Shown: piece after piece, positions 1 through 8,055 of the stretch
Layout: every line of letters starts with the position of its first letter
Position numbering within the stretch: the first letter of the stretch is position 1
Origin: Pseudomonadota bacterium
GTDB lineage: Bacteria; Myxococcota_A; Polyangia; Fen-1088
NCBI GenBank assembly: GCA_023438785.1
Contig: JAEXQJ010000285.1
Coordinates: 1-15,753, forward strand
Direction: 5' to 3'
DNA: 15,753 nt
The notes under the pieces: model-generated
Database searches by the model: none
Told to the model about the DNA's origin: nothing
What the model saw: only the letters and a program-made list of their open reading frames with translations
Position numbers and translations under genes: made by a program

Positions 1-278
1 CCGTCGACCCCGAAACCTGCAGCCCCGAGGAGAGCGCCACGGGCGAGTTCATCTGGTCCGCCAACCTGTCCGCCCGCGGCCCCGGCCTCGCCTTGCGCCA
101 GCAGGGGGACTCCGATTTTCGCCAGGCCCTCCTGGCCGTGGACCTGGATGGTGATGGCGAGTGGGAGATCATCTACTCGGGCTGGCCGCGCCTGCGGGTG
201 GGCGTCCTCAAGTGGCAGGGCGGCAAGTACGAGGACACGCTGGGCGTGGAGATCCCGTACTACGACTGCCCGTGTTGA
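1..278 (+). CDS. C-terminal end of an FG-GAP/VCBS-like repeat protein (5' end outside window)
   Basis: An open frame enters from the left edge (first whole codon at base 3) and ends with TGA at 276-278, so only about 91 residues are visible. The stretch LLAVDLDGDGEWEIIYSGW is the Asp-rich D-x-DGDG-x-E pattern of FG-GAP/VCBS beta-propeller blades, where the aspartates usually bind calcium. Such proteins are normally secreted or surface-exposed. The C-terminus YYDCPC carries two cysteines, and another lies near the left edge, which fits an exported protein with disulfides. It lies 47 bases upstream of the CotH-like lipoprotein on the same strand, so the two may be co-transcribed. The upstream domains cannot be seen, so the full function is unknown. 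The repeat assignment is by motif only. Confidence 0.7.
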   Translation, partial: VDPETCSPEESATGEFIWSANLSARGPGLALRQQGDSDFRQALLAVDLDGDGEWEIIYSGWPRLRVGVLKWQGGKYEDTLGVEIPYYDCPC

Positions 279-325
279 TGGCGTTTTGTTGACCCGCGGC
301 CCCGGGCGCACGACTCCTGTCAGGT

Positions 326-2287
326 ATGCGCCTGACGAGTCTGTTCCTCACGCTCTCCCTCTTCACCCTGGCCTGCTCGGATAGCAAGCAGGCCCTGATT
401 TTGGCGGACGGCGGCAGCGAGGCGGACGATGGCGGTGACACGGATGCCGCGCTGATTTCGCCCTGTGGCGAGGTGGACCCGAACCTGGCCACGGCCGACG
501 CGGACGCCCTCTTCGGGGCCACGGCCGTTCCCACCTTCGATTTCTACCTGCCCGCCGAGACCTGGAAGTGGCTCAACGACCACGCCCGCGAGGAGGAGTA
601 CGTCCAGGCCCAGGCCTGTTACAACGGCAAGTCCATCGGCATCGTGGGCCTGCGCTTCAAGGGCGCCTATGGCTCCCTGCTGAACTGCTTCGATGCGGAG
701 GGCAACAACACCTGCCGCAAGCTGGGCATGAAGATCAAGACAGACGAGTACGTGGCCGATCAACGCTTCTTCGGGCTCAAGCGCCTGAACTTCCAAGGCT
801 ACCGCTGGGACGAAAGCTACCTCAAGGAACGGCTGTCCTACGACCTGTACCGCGCCATGGGCATCGTGACTCCGCGCGCGGCGTGGGCCAAGCTGCGCGT
901 GAACGGCGAAGAGCAGGGCCTGTTCGGCATGGTGGAGCAGATCGACGGGCGTTTCGTCAAGAATCGCTTCCCCACCAGCCCCGACGGCAATCTGTACAAG
1001 GAGGTCTGGCCGGGGCAGACCGACGAGGCGAGCATCGTGGCCGGCCTGGAGACCAACGACAAGGAGCCCAACGTGGCCGCGTTCCTGGCGTTCTCGCAGG
1101 CGCTCAATGCGGCGAGCGACACGGACCTGCGCGCCACCTTGGGCCAATACGTGGATTTGGATTACCTGGCCCGCTTCATGGCGGTGGACGATGCCGTGGC
1201 CAACTTCGACGGCCCGATCACCTGGTACACCAACGGTGGGTCTGCCGATGGCGCGGGTAATCACAATTTCTTCATCTACGAGCAATCGCCACGTCAGTAC
1301 GTCTACATTCCTTGGGATCTGGAATCGACATTCAGCCTGGCCAGCAATTACGGCTACGTACCCCCGTGGCAGACGCGGCCGGCTGATTGCAGCCAGACCT
1401 ACGCGGTGTGGGGCGGCCAGAACCGGGTCATCGCGCCGGGCTGCGATCGGGTCTTCCGCGCCCTGGCCGCCGACCTGACGGCCTACAACACGGCGGCGCG
1501 CGCCCTGCTCGACACGTATTTCACGGTCGAGCGCATGCGCACCCAGATCGACACCTGGGCCAGCCTCATCCGCGAGGCCGCGGTTGCTGATGCGCACGGC
1601 CCGGGAGAGAGCAAGTTCGAGGATGCGGTCGGACTCCTCAAGCAAGAGGTCCCGCGGCTGCGCGCCCGGCTCGAACACATCGTCTCGGGCGAGCCCACTG
1701 TGCCGGCCGTGCTGTCACCGTCGCAGATCACCGATTTCGAGAGCTACGATGATTACAGCCTCATCGCCGGGACCGGGCAGATGTCGAACGGGAACAGCAC
1801 GACCTCGGTAGCGATGAACACCACCGATCCCATCGCGGGCGCCAAGACCTGCCACTTCTCCTTCGATTTCGGCAACGAGGTGAAGCCCTGGATGCAGTGG
1901 GCTTGGTACAGGATTCCGATGGCCACCTCCCCCACCGATTTCACGGGGTGGACGGGCGTGCGACTCAAGATGCGGGCCAATGCCGCGCGCACCATCCGGC
2001 TCAACCTGGAGAGCCCGAAGCACTCGGCCGCTGACCAGGGCATCCAGATGGGTTGGGATCTGGCCGTCACCGCGACGACCAAGACCTTCGAGGTGCTTTT
2101 CGCCGACGCCGAGGTGCCGAAGTGGGCCACAGATCCGGGGGATCCGCTGGCCGCCATCCTGCAGACCGTGACCGGCTTCATGTTCCAACCCGACTGCCAG
2201 AAACGCGGCTCCAGTGGCCAGATCGCCGACGACGGGCGCGACAGCGGCTGGCTCGACATCGACGACATCGAGTTCTTCAAGGAGTAG
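326..2287 (+). CDS. CotH-family (kinase-like fold) lipoprotein with C-terminal beta-sandwich domain
   Basis: A 653-residue protein. The N-terminus is a short signal peptide ending LFTLAC, with a possible lipid-modified Cys17 (the residues before it are not the strict consensus), followed by an acidic Gly/Asp linker to about residue 45. Residues ~68-450 match the CotH family: GLRFKGAYG (108-116), a KLGMKIK strand, GLKRLNFQGY, the RVNGEEQGLFGMVEQID block (191-207), DDAVANFD (288-295) and the IPWDLE stretch (328-333), which sits where CotH has its metal-binding WDLD. CotH proteins have an atypical protein-kinase fold, and spore-coat CotH phosphorylates coat proteins. Here the last Asp is Glu, so activity is uncertain. 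Residues ~468-653 (from ITDFESYDD to WLDIDDIEF) look like a CBM/galactose-binding-type beta-sandwich, probably for carbohydrate. The start ATG directly precedes the signal peptide; no strong ribosome binding site is seen. Confidence 0.85.
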   Translation: MRLTSLFLTLSLFTLACSDSKQALILADGGSEADDGGDTDAALISPCGEVDPNLATADADALFGATAVPTFDFYLPAETWKWLNDHAREEEYVQAQACYNGKSIGIVGLRFKGAYGSLLNCFDAEGNNTCRKLGMKIKTDEYVADQRFFGLKRLNFQGYRWDESYLKERLSYDLYRAMGIVTPRAAWAKLRVNGEEQGLFGMVEQIDGRFVKNRFPTSPDGNLYKEVWPGQTDEASIVAGLETNDKEPNVAAFLAFSQALNAASDTDLRATLGQYVDLDYLARFMAVDDAVANFDGPITWYTNGGSADGAGNHNFFIYEQSPRQYVYIPWDLESTFSLASNYGYVPPWQTRPADCSQTYAVWGGQNRVIAPGCDRVFRALAADLTAYNTAARALLDTYFTVERMRTQIDTWASLIREAAVADAHGPGESKFEDAVGLLKQEVPRLRARLEHIVSGEPTVPAVLSPSQITDFESYDDYSLIAGTGQMSNGNSTTSVAMNTTDPIAGAKTCHFSFDFGNEVKPWMQWAWYRIPMATSPTDFTGWTGVRLKMRANAARTIRLNLESPKHSAADQGIQMGWDLAVTATTKTFEVLFADAEVPKWATDPGDPLAAILQTVTGFMFQPDCQKRGSSGQIADDGRDSGWLDIDDIEFFKE

Positions 2288-2648
2288 CGCACCGAGGGAG
2301 CGCGCCCGCCGCACTGGCTCTCTCCATCGCGGTCGCCCGAGCGCCGGGATCATCTGGGGTGGCGGGGGCCCGGGAATCATCCGGGCCCCATGCCAATCCC
2401 ACGCGCTCGTCCCGCGGCCGCGAGCGCTGATCGACTGAGCCAGCGTGTTCCTCCCGCCGAAGAGAGAGCAATACTCCGCCAGGGAGCCAATCGGCCGTCC
2501 CGCAGTCCGCCGCCTCCGGCATGTCGACGGAATTGGGGTCGGGGTCGGCCAGCGCTTGCGCACCTCCAACCTCCCGCGCACCTCGCCCGTCCCAGCCGAA
2601 TGCCGCGCGCGGCCTTGCCTCCGCGCGCCTCCTCAGGGCCGCTCGCCC
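2288..2648. other. Non-coding spacer between two convergent genes
   Basis: This 361-base stretch separates the 3' ends of the CotH-like gene (plus) and the FecR-like gene (minus). Open frames here are short, lack a credible start signal and resemble no family I recognise. The only structure I see is the perfect inverted repeat at 2365-2389. A near-copy of part of its centre (CGGGATCATCTGGGG) lies about 25 bases upstream. It is best read as a terminator spacer. Confidence 0.5.
2365..2389. terminator. Perfect 9-bp inverted repeat, possible bidirectional terminator
   Basis: GGGGCCCGG (2365-2373) and CCGGGCCCC (2381-2389) are exact reverse complements around a 7-base loop, so the hairpin is the same on both strands. 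It sits 77 bases after the CotH-like stop and between convergent genes, where a shared terminator is expected. Neither side has a T-run, so it is not a classic intrinsic terminator; it may pause polymerase or stabilise the 3' ends. Confidence 0.4.
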
Positions 2649-4097
2649 CTACTCCAGGCTGATACCAGCCAGGCAGAAGCGGAAGGGGAGGACGTTTTCG
2701 CCCGACAGGTACTGGATAGCGAACGTGTCGACCTCGCTGAAGTCACGCAGGCTCGCGCCGCCGCTCTCCCAGCACGAGATTTCGAAGTCAGAGGGCTCCA
2801 CGCGGCTGCCCGACCGGTAGCGATCCACGCAGTACACGCGCTCGGGCGGATCGCCACGTCGGTGCGCGGTGAGACGGTAGTGTCCGGTCCGACCGCGGTA
2901 TTCGAAGGTCAACGCGGTGGCCGCCGTGCGGGCCAATTCGGACGTCGGCCTCCACGCAATGTGAACGCCCCAGTTCGCGCGCCAGTCGCACTCGATGTTG
3001 GGAGTCGTGACGTTCACGCAAACCAGCGCCGGTAGCGTACCGCGCGTGCAGAAGAGGCCATCCTCCACGTAGCTGTGATCGGGATTGGCCGCCTGGTCCG
3101 TAAAGATGGTGCGCGGCCCGCCCGCGACCCAGATCGGCCCCTGCGGACCTTGAATCGGTCGCCGGGCGCGGCTCACGCGATGTTCCTCGGACACGGCCGC
3201 GGTCGTGGGCGCGGGTGGCGGCAACTCGGGGGCGGGCGGCTCCGGCGCGGGGACGCGCAGGGCCGGGATGGCGTCGCTCAGGGGCGCCGTTTCGGGCAAT
3301 TCGACCGGACGAGGCGCGGGCCGCGACCCCGGCGTGCGACTGGCCAACGTGGCCCGAGCGTGGCGCGGCCGCGATGTCGCCTTGACCACTGACACGGGGG
3401 GACTGGATGCGCGAGGGGGCCGCAACTCGGGCGCTGGCGGCGGCGATTCGGGCGCACGCTCCTGCGGAACCGTCCCGGCGGTGCGCGGGGCTACGTCGAC
3501 ATCCAGGCGCTCGCCCGCATGCACCCGCCGTTGGTCTGTCAGCGGGCCGCCGTTCACCCGCACCTCGCCCTCGGTCACGGCCACGCTGAAGCGGCCGGCG
3601 GCGGGTGACCAATCCACGGCGAAGCGCGTGCCCGTGACCAGCACCTGGAACGGCCCGGCGGTCACCTCCCAGCGACCGAACCAGCGATGCACGACCGCCA
3701 GATCCAAACGGCCCTCGCGCAGTTCCAGATGTGCGCCCCGTCGGAAACCATGGGCCTGCACGCGGCCGCTCGTCCGCTTGGACAGCGTGATGCGCGTGCC
3801 GTCGTCGAAGGCCAAGTGGCCCTCGGCCTGGGCGGCAACCCGCAATCCGTCCTCGGTGCGCTCGCAACCTTGCACGTCCATGCTCAGCGTGCGGCGGGCC
3901 TGCACGCCGACGAAGATCAAGGACGCGAATGCTGGCGCGAGCAGGAGCCAGCGGCGTTGGCGCGTGCGGGGGCCGAGCCTGCGCTCCAGGCGCGTCCATT
4001 CGTCCCGGCTGACGGGGACCTCGGGCAACGCCGAGGCGGCCAGATCGCCCAACTCATGGCAGCGGAGCTCGTCGGCTTGCTCTCGTGAGCCCTGCAT
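2649..4097 (-). CDS. FecR-like transmembrane anti-sigma/sigma-regulator with proline-rich linker and Cys-containing C-terminal domain
   Basis: A 482-residue protein. The ATG at 4097 overlaps the sigma factor stop (TGATG), which points to translational coupling; a GTG one codon upstream is an alternative. Residues 1-48 form a cytoplasmic segment that could hold the sigma factor. Residues 49-67 (WLLLAPAFASLIFVGV) form one membrane span. Residues ~85-205 match the FecR domain: HLAFDDGTRITLSKRTSG, then GPFQVLVTGTRFAVDW (148-163) and VTEGEVRVNG. Residues 206-302 are Pro/Ala-rich and look unstructured. Residues ~313-482 form a separate domain with six cysteines (350, 360, 370, 423, 442, 475), an even number that fits disulfides outside the cytoplasm. 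FecR proteins transmit an outside signal to a FecI-type sigma factor. There is no TonB receptor or short-chain STN partner nearby, so the tail itself may be the sensor. That sensing role is inference. Confidence 0.8.
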   Translation of the reverse strand: MQGSREQADELRCHELGDLAASALPEVPVSRDEWTRLERRLGPRTRQRRWLLLAPAFASLIFVGVQARRTLSMDVQGCERTEDGLRVAAQAEGHLAFDDGTRITLSKRTSGRVQAHGFRRGAHLELREGRLDLAVVHRWFGRWEVTAGPFQVLVTGTRFAVDWSPAAGRFSVAVTEGEVRVNGGPLTDQRRVHAGERLDVDVAPRTAGTVPQERAPESPPPAPELRPPRASSPPVSVVKATSRPRHARATLASRTPGSRPAPRPVELPETAPLSDAIPALRVPAPEPPAPELPPPAPTTAAVSEEHRVSRARRPIQGPQGPIWVAGGPRTIFTDQAANPDHSYVEDGLFCTRGTLPALVCVNVTTPNIECDWRANWGVHIAWRPTSELARTAATALTFEYRGRTGHYRLTAHRRGDPPERVYCVDRYRSGSRVEPSDFEISCWESGGASLRDFSEVDTFAIQYLSGENVLPFRFCLAGISLE

Positions 4098-4744
4098 CAC
4101 TCTGCCCCTCCCAACAGCCCGGCGTAGGTGGCCAGAGCGGGTTCGGACTGCAAGCGCCCATTCACGCGTCCGGCCAACCGGCTGAGGCGGCGCTTGAGCG
4201 TGGACAGGCTGAGCTCGTGTGCCGCGGCCACCTCGGTCAATTCCATCTTCTCGATGTAGCGGGCTACGAACAGCGAACGATCCTCGGCGCTCAGGCCATC
4301 GAGCAAGCGGTATAGTGCCCGCACGGCCTCGCGCGATTCGGCAGCTTGGGTCTCGGCGGTGGCCACGGTCGACAGTTCCTCGGGCGAGGCCAGGCCCACC
4401 AAGGCGCGAATGCGACGGCGGCGGGCCTCGTTGCGGGCCACGCCCAAGGTGATTCCCGTGATGAAGCCGGGCAAGGCGGCTGGTTCGCGCAGCTCGCCCA
4501 GTCGGCGGAAGACGCGCAGAAAAGCCTCCTGGCACACGTCAGCCAGATCGGGGCCCGGTCCGAAAAAGCGCCGCACCAGCCGTTGCACCAGGCCCGCGTG
4601 GCGTGCCCAGATCTCGCGGCAGGCCCGGCTGTCACCGGCGCGCGCTGCCCGCACCAGCGCGGCCACGCCCTGGTCAGGGGCGGGCTCTATCTGGGGGGCG
4701 AGCACGGGGCCCGGCATAGGCCGAATGATCGCGTTGAACGACAT
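4097..4744 (-). CDS. ECF-type RNA polymerase sigma factor (sigma-70 family)
   Basis: A 215-residue protein from the ATG at 4744. Residues ~28-112 form region 2: an ALVRAARAGDSRACREIW helix, then DLADVCQEAFLRVFRRL (66-82), the -10-recognition block, then GFITGITLGVARNEARRRR. Residues ~140-195 form region 4, with LSAEDRSLFVARYIEKMEL and the helix-turn-helix VAAAHELSLSTLKRRLSRL (172-190). Regions 1 and 3 are absent, as in ECF factors. The gene is coupled to the FecR-like gene by a one-base overlap, so the product is probably held or activated by that membrane protein. Start choice is uncertain. An in-frame TTG at 4810 has GGAGAGG just upstream, and a GTG at 4858 would give 253 residues, but the extra N-terminus does not look like sigma sequence. 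Its target promoters are not visible. Confidence 0.85.
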   Translation of the reverse strand: MSFNAIIRPMPGPVLAPQIEPAPDQGVAALVRAARAGDSRACREIWARHAGLVQRLVRRFFGPGPDLADVCQEAFLRVFRRLGELREPAALPGFITGITLGVARNEARRRRIRALVGLASPEELSTVATAETQAAESREAVRALYRLLDGLSAEDRSLFVARYIEKMELTEVAAAHELSLSTLKRRLSRLAGRVNGRLQSEPALATYAGLLGGAE

Positions 4745-4866
4745 CCGGGGGAAGCCCTCTTCGCTGTCCGGGCTGGGCGCGACGTGCTGCAGTTGGACGG
4801 CGGTGGACAAAAGGCCTCTCCGCCTCCAAAGAGTCGCGATGCATAAGCCGCGGCTCACGAATCTTC

Positions 4867-4883
4867 TTGACGCTGTCTGTCAA
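4867..4883. promoter_or_regulatory. Small inverted repeat TTGAC-N7-GTCAA between divergent genes
   Basis: TTGAC (4867-4871) and GTCAA (4879-4883) are exact reverse complements around 7 bases. The site lies between the divergent sigma factor and YfhO-like genes. On the minus strand it contains TTGACA, a perfect -35 hexamer, but I find no convincing -10 box at 16-18 bases. It may be an operator or chance. Confidence 0.25.
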
Positions 4884-4896
4884 TCCGGCCGATTCC

Positions 4897-4926
4897 TTGA
4901 AGCGCTCGGGGGCGGTCAGCTATGTT
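4897..4926 (+). promoter_or_regulatory. Candidate housekeeping-type promoter for the YfhO-like gene
   Basis: TTGAAG (4897-4902) and TATGTT (4921-4926) are separated by 18 bases. Each matches the sigma-70 -35 and -10 consensus at four of six positions. Transcription would start near 4933 and give a leader of about 64 bases before the ATG at 4997. This is a sequence-only prediction. Confidence 0.3.
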
Positions 4927-4996
4927 CCGCCCTGTCCATGCTGTCGCAGGTCACCCTTCGCCCCTGGGCGCCGTTGGTGCGCCGGCTTCCTAGATC

Positions 4997-7147
4997 ATGA
5001 AAGACACTTTGCAGCGCCTGCGTGATTGGCTCAAACGGCTACCCCTGCGCGAGCACGCCTGGCCCCTGTTCGCTCTGACGCTTCTGCACGTGGTGGTGCT
5101 GGCACGCAGCTTGAGCGGGCGGGATGGCCTGCCCGATCTCGCCGTGCCCTTCGACTTCCCGTCGTCCTACTCGCGCTTCCTGGTGTTCATCAGCGACAGC
5201 CTGCGTGTGGGCGCCTGGCCCATTTGGTTCCCCTATGGTCACGCGGGCACGCCCTTCTTTCTCAACCCGCAGAGCGAGCTGTGGTCGCCCATCACGTGGC
5301 TGGTGTCGCTGTTCGGCGGCTACGACCTGCTGACCGCGCAGCGGCAGTTGTTCGTGACCGTGCTGGTGGGCTCGATAGGGGCCTACGCCTTCGCGTTCAT
5401 CCTTTGGAAGGATCGCTGGGCGGCGCTGCTCACCGCCGTGGCCTTCAACTTCACCAGCGCGCGGCTGTGCAACGCCCAGCACCTGGATCTGATCAATGCG
5501 TTTTCGCTCTTTCCCTGGACCTTCTGGGCCATAACCCGGGCGGCGCGCGGGGCTCGCGAGGCGCGGCCGATTCTGGCCATCCTCCTCGCCCTCCTGGTTG
5601 TCATTGGCTATCCCGGGGTGGTGCTGCTCAGTCCGCTGTGGTTCGGCGCCTGGGCCGTGTGGCTCCTTCGTTCCGAGTGTGCGGATGCGGCGGCCAGACG
5701 GCGTTTCCTGCGCAGCCTGGGGATCTCCATCGGCGCGGGCATGATCCTGACGCTGGGCTACTGGCTGCCCGTGGTCGTGTATCGCGACGTCTTCGCGCGC
5801 GGCACACCCCTTGTGCTCGACCTGGCCCTTCACCAGCGCCTGAGCTTCGCCGATTTCACGCACCTGATTTTTGGCGTTTCGACCGTCTATCCTCCCGATG
5901 GCGCGATCGCCGACATGTCCATGCGCGGCCTCTATTTCGGCATCGTGGCGTTGGCCTTGGCGCTGGTGGCCTGTCTGGGGCGTGGCGCGCGGCACGTGCC
6001 GGCCTTGGCTATCGGGGCCGTGGCGGCGCTGTTGATGACCCTAGGCGGCGACTTCTTCCTGCGGGTGGCCATGCACAACTGGCTGCCTTTCCTGAATCTG
6101 TCGCGCTTCCCGTCGGGCGACAGCCGGGCGGTGGCGGCTCTGGCCGGATGCCTTCTGGCAGGGCACGGGCTGGTGCTGGTGCGTGAAGCCGCGGAGGCAC
6201 GCCGCCGCTTGGTCAGGTTGCTGGTCGCTTTGATTATCCTCATGGTGGTGGGCCTGCTGTGGGGGCGATCGGCGCTCTTCCCCAGCGTGACCGCGGAGGG
6301 CCTCGCGCGGTCCTTCAACGCCACCCTGCTGGCCGAGCTGGCCATCCTGGGCCTGGCCTGGGTCGTGCTCGCTCGCGCATCCAAGCCGACCATGGTGGTG
6401 GCCGGGCTGCTCAGCTTGGCGGCCCTCGATTCGGGCCTGCACACGACCGCCGATGCCCCGTTGTTCGCGCGCCCGCTGGCCGGGCTGGGGCTGCTCGACT
6501 ACGAGCGCATGCACGCGTCCGTGTTCGACCCGCGCGACGCCCTGCTGCCGCGCAAGGACGGCAGTCGCATGGACGATCCGGAATCCAACGCCGCATTCCT
6601 GACGAAGAAGTTCTATCTGCCCTGCTATGCGCCTTTCCGCCTGAAGAGCCTGGACGCCTTGGTGGCCACCGGCTTCCGTCACTTCTTGCTGGAGGGCAAG
6701 CGCGTGGTCGGCTTCCCGGCTGGCCAGGCGGCGCGCATTCCCACGGACGGTCGCCAGTTCGAGGCCGCGGCGCAACCGGTTCCGTTCCTCATCGGGCGGT
6801 ACATTCCCGATCGCGTGGAGTACACGGTGACCCTCAAGGAGCCCACCACGCTGGTCTTCAACGAGATGTATTTCCCGGGTTGGCGGGCTCGCGTGGATGA
6901 CGGCCCCTGGCGGCCCATGGCCTCGGTGGCGGGCGGCCTGCGGGCCTTCACCGTCGAGGCGGGCGTGCATCGCGTCCAGACGCGCTTCTCGCCAGGCATC
7001 TTCTGGTTCGGGCTGGTGGTCAGCTTGTCGGCGTGGCTGGCGGTGTTGACGTGGCTGGTGCTCGTGGGGCGGGCTCGCGGACGGGGGGCGCAGACGGGGG
7101 AGCAGACCGGCGAAGCGCCCGTGGCCGCGACGTTGGTCCAGCCCTGA
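4997..7147 (+). CDS. YfhO-family multi-pass membrane protein (GT-C-like)
   Basis: A 716-residue protein. The start is fixed by an in-frame TAG six bases before the ATG. The N-terminal ~25 residues are basic. About a dozen hydrophobic spans follow, from LFALTLLHVVVLARSL (24-39) to ALIILMVVGLLWG near 411-423 and beyond. DFPSSYSRFLVFISDSLRVG and the WPIWFPYGHAGTPFF segment resemble the first outer loop of GT-C-fold membrane glycosyltransferases. The C-terminal part has the YfhO signature NEMYFPGWRARVDDG (622-636), then an AGVHRVQTRFSP strand and a last span (~670-691). YfhO proteins are linked to lipid-linked sugar transfer to wall polymers; the substrate here is unknown. The 254-residue membrane protein follows after 53 bases on the same strand. 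Confidence 0.8.
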   Translation: MKDTLQRLRDWLKRLPLREHAWPLFALTLLHVVVLARSLSGRDGLPDLAVPFDFPSSYSRFLVFISDSLRVGAWPIWFPYGHAGTPFFLNPQSELWSPITWLVSLFGGYDLLTAQRQLFVTVLVGSIGAYAFAFILWKDRWAALLTAVAFNFTSARLCNAQHLDLINAFSLFPWTFWAITRAARGAREARPILAILLALLVVIGYPGVVLLSPLWFGAWAVWLLRSECADAAARRRFLRSLGISIGAGMILTLGYWLPVVVYRDVFARGTPLVLDLALHQRLSFADFTHLIFGVSTVYPPDGAIADMSMRGLYFGIVALALALVACLGRGARHVPALAIGAVAALLMTLGGDFFLRVAMHNWLPFLNLSRFPSGDSRAVAALAGCLLAGHGLVLVREAAEARRRLVRLLVALIILMVVGLLWGRSALFPSVTAEGLARSFNATLLAELAILGLAWVVLARASKPTMVVAGLLSLAALDSGLHTTADAPLFARPLAGLGLLDYERMHASVFDPRDALLPRKDGSRMDDPESNAAFLTKKFYLPCYAPFRLKSLDALVATGFRHFLLEGKRVVGFPAGQAARIPTDGRQFEAAAQPVPFLIGRYIPDRVEYTVTLKEPTTLVFNEMYFPGWRARVDDGPWRPMASVAGGLRAFTVEAGVHRVQTRFSPGIFWFGLVVSLSAWLAVLTWLVLVGRARGRGAQTGEQTGEAPVAATLVQP

Positions 7148-7181
7148 GCCCACGCCTTGCTCTCGCGTCGAGGCGCAGGCC

Positions 7182-7190
7182 TGCTAGCCT
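7182..7190 (+). promoter_or_regulatory. Extended -10-like box TGCTAGCCT close to a start codon
   Basis: TGCTAGCCT fits an extended -10 (TG-N-TANNNT) and ends 10 bases before the ATG at 7201, so transcription would begin only a few bases before the start codon. No good -35 is seen at 17 bases. The same TGCTAG core occurs before the phosphatase gene at about 11234-11239 on the minus strand. Confidence 0.35.
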
Positions 7191-7200
7191 GTCGTCCCAA

Positions 7201-7965
7201 ATGCTGATGCTCTACCGTGACGTGGCCGTTCTCGCGGCTCGGCGTGCCGTGCGGGCTTGGCCCGTGGCGCTGTCATTCTTCGTTTATGCCGCCCTCATCT
7301 TGGCCGCGGGCATGCTCTTCGGGCGACTCGGCTTCGTGGGCGGATTCCTCCTCGGCATGGTGGTGGCGGCGTGTTGGTCGAGCTACCTGGAGCTCGCCGC
7401 GCAGGCCGTGGCGGGCAGCAAAATTCGCCTGCGCTGGGACGACTTTCGCCGCACCTTCGGCGCGCGCTTCTGGGACGTGATCAGCGTGATGTTTGCCTTC
7501 TGGATCATCTCGCTGCTCATGGGCCCGGCCCTGGCCAGCTCGCAGGGGGCGCGCATCCACGCCATCCTGGGCATCGCCATCGCCTTCTTCTTCAACCCGG
7601 TGCCCGAGCTCCTCTATCAGGGACACTCGCGTTCCTTCGCGCTCCTCATCGACTCGGGGCGCTTCATGATGGCCCACCCGCTGGTCTGGCTGCTGCCCAA
7701 CCTGGTGTTCGCCTCCCTGCTGCTCTGGCCGACGGGCCAGCTCGCCGTGAACCACCCCGCCGAGTTGCTGGTGGTCTATGGCAACACGTTCTCGTCGCCC
7801 ATGGGGTTGGCCGCCATGGTGATGGCCTGGCCCATGTGGGCTTGGCCGCTCATCCTCTTCGGCCTGCACTACGCCATGGTCTTCCGCGGGCTCCTCTTCC
7901 AGGAACTCTCTCAAGGTGGCGGTAGCGCCCGCCTGCGCGCCTTCCGGGCCAAGATGCGCGGGTAG
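7201..7965 (+). CDS. Multi-pass membrane protein of unknown function
   Basis: A 254-residue protein that I do not recognise. About six membrane spans can be read: around 19-39, 44-66 (FVGGFLLGMVVAACWSSYLE), 91-112, 118-134, 160-178 and 200-232. An amphipathic, charged stretch (KIRLRWDDFRRTFGARFWD) lies between spans two and three, and the end is basic (RLRAFRAKMRG). These features suggest a cytoplasmic-facing loop and C-terminus. The ATG at 7201 is preferred to an upstream in-frame GTG because the extra residues overlap the previous gene and are low-complexity. It has no strong ribosome binding site and is preceded by the TGCTAGCCT box. It follows the YfhO-like gene, but no functional link is shown. 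Confidence 0.75.
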   Translation: MLMLYRDVAVLAARRAVRAWPVALSFFVYAALILAAGMLFGRLGFVGGFLLGMVVAACWSSYLELAAQAVAGSKIRLRWDDFRRTFGARFWDVISVMFAFWIISLLMGPALASSQGARIHAILGIAIAFFFNPVPELLYQGHSRSFALLIDSGRFMMAHPLVWLLPNLVFASLLLWPTGQLAVNHPAELLVVYGNTFSSPMGLAAMVMAWPMWAWPLILFGLHYAMVFRGLLFQELSQGGGSARLRAFRAKMRG

Positions 7966-8055
7966 CCCGGCCTCTTTCCTCGCGCCACGTGTGCTCGAGC
8001 AGGTGGGGGTGGCCGAACCGCGCCGAGAAGCGGGCGTCACGAGCAGGAGCAGCCG

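Noticed and set aside
320..1678. Long open frame (452 codons) on the minus strand across the CotH-like gene
   Set aside because: It is the opposite-strand shadow of a GC-rich gene. The plus-strand product matches a known family with a signal peptide, and this one shows only low-complexity Arg/Ala/Gly/Val sequence.
4098..4535. N-terminal extension of the FecR-like protein to 628 residues
   Set aside because: The extra 146 residues lie across the sigma factor gene in another frame and are Arg/Gly/Pro-rich without domain character. The TGATG overlap gives a natural start at 4097.
5039..5995. Minus-strand open frame of 318 codons opposite the YfhO-like gene
   Set aside because: The product is rich in Gln, Arg, Gly and His with no hydrophobic core, as expected when a membrane-protein gene is read backwards.
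6041..7153. Minus-strand open frame of 370 codons opposite the YfhO-like gene
   Set aside because: It has the same shadow composition (Gln, His, Arg rich) and the plus-strand frame carries the YfhO C-terminal motif.
7033..7200. Upstream extension of the 254-residue membrane protein to 310 residues
   Set aside because: The added part overlaps the end of the previous gene and encodes Gly/Arg/Ala low-complexity sequence. The ATG at 7201 leads directly into a sensible N-terminus.
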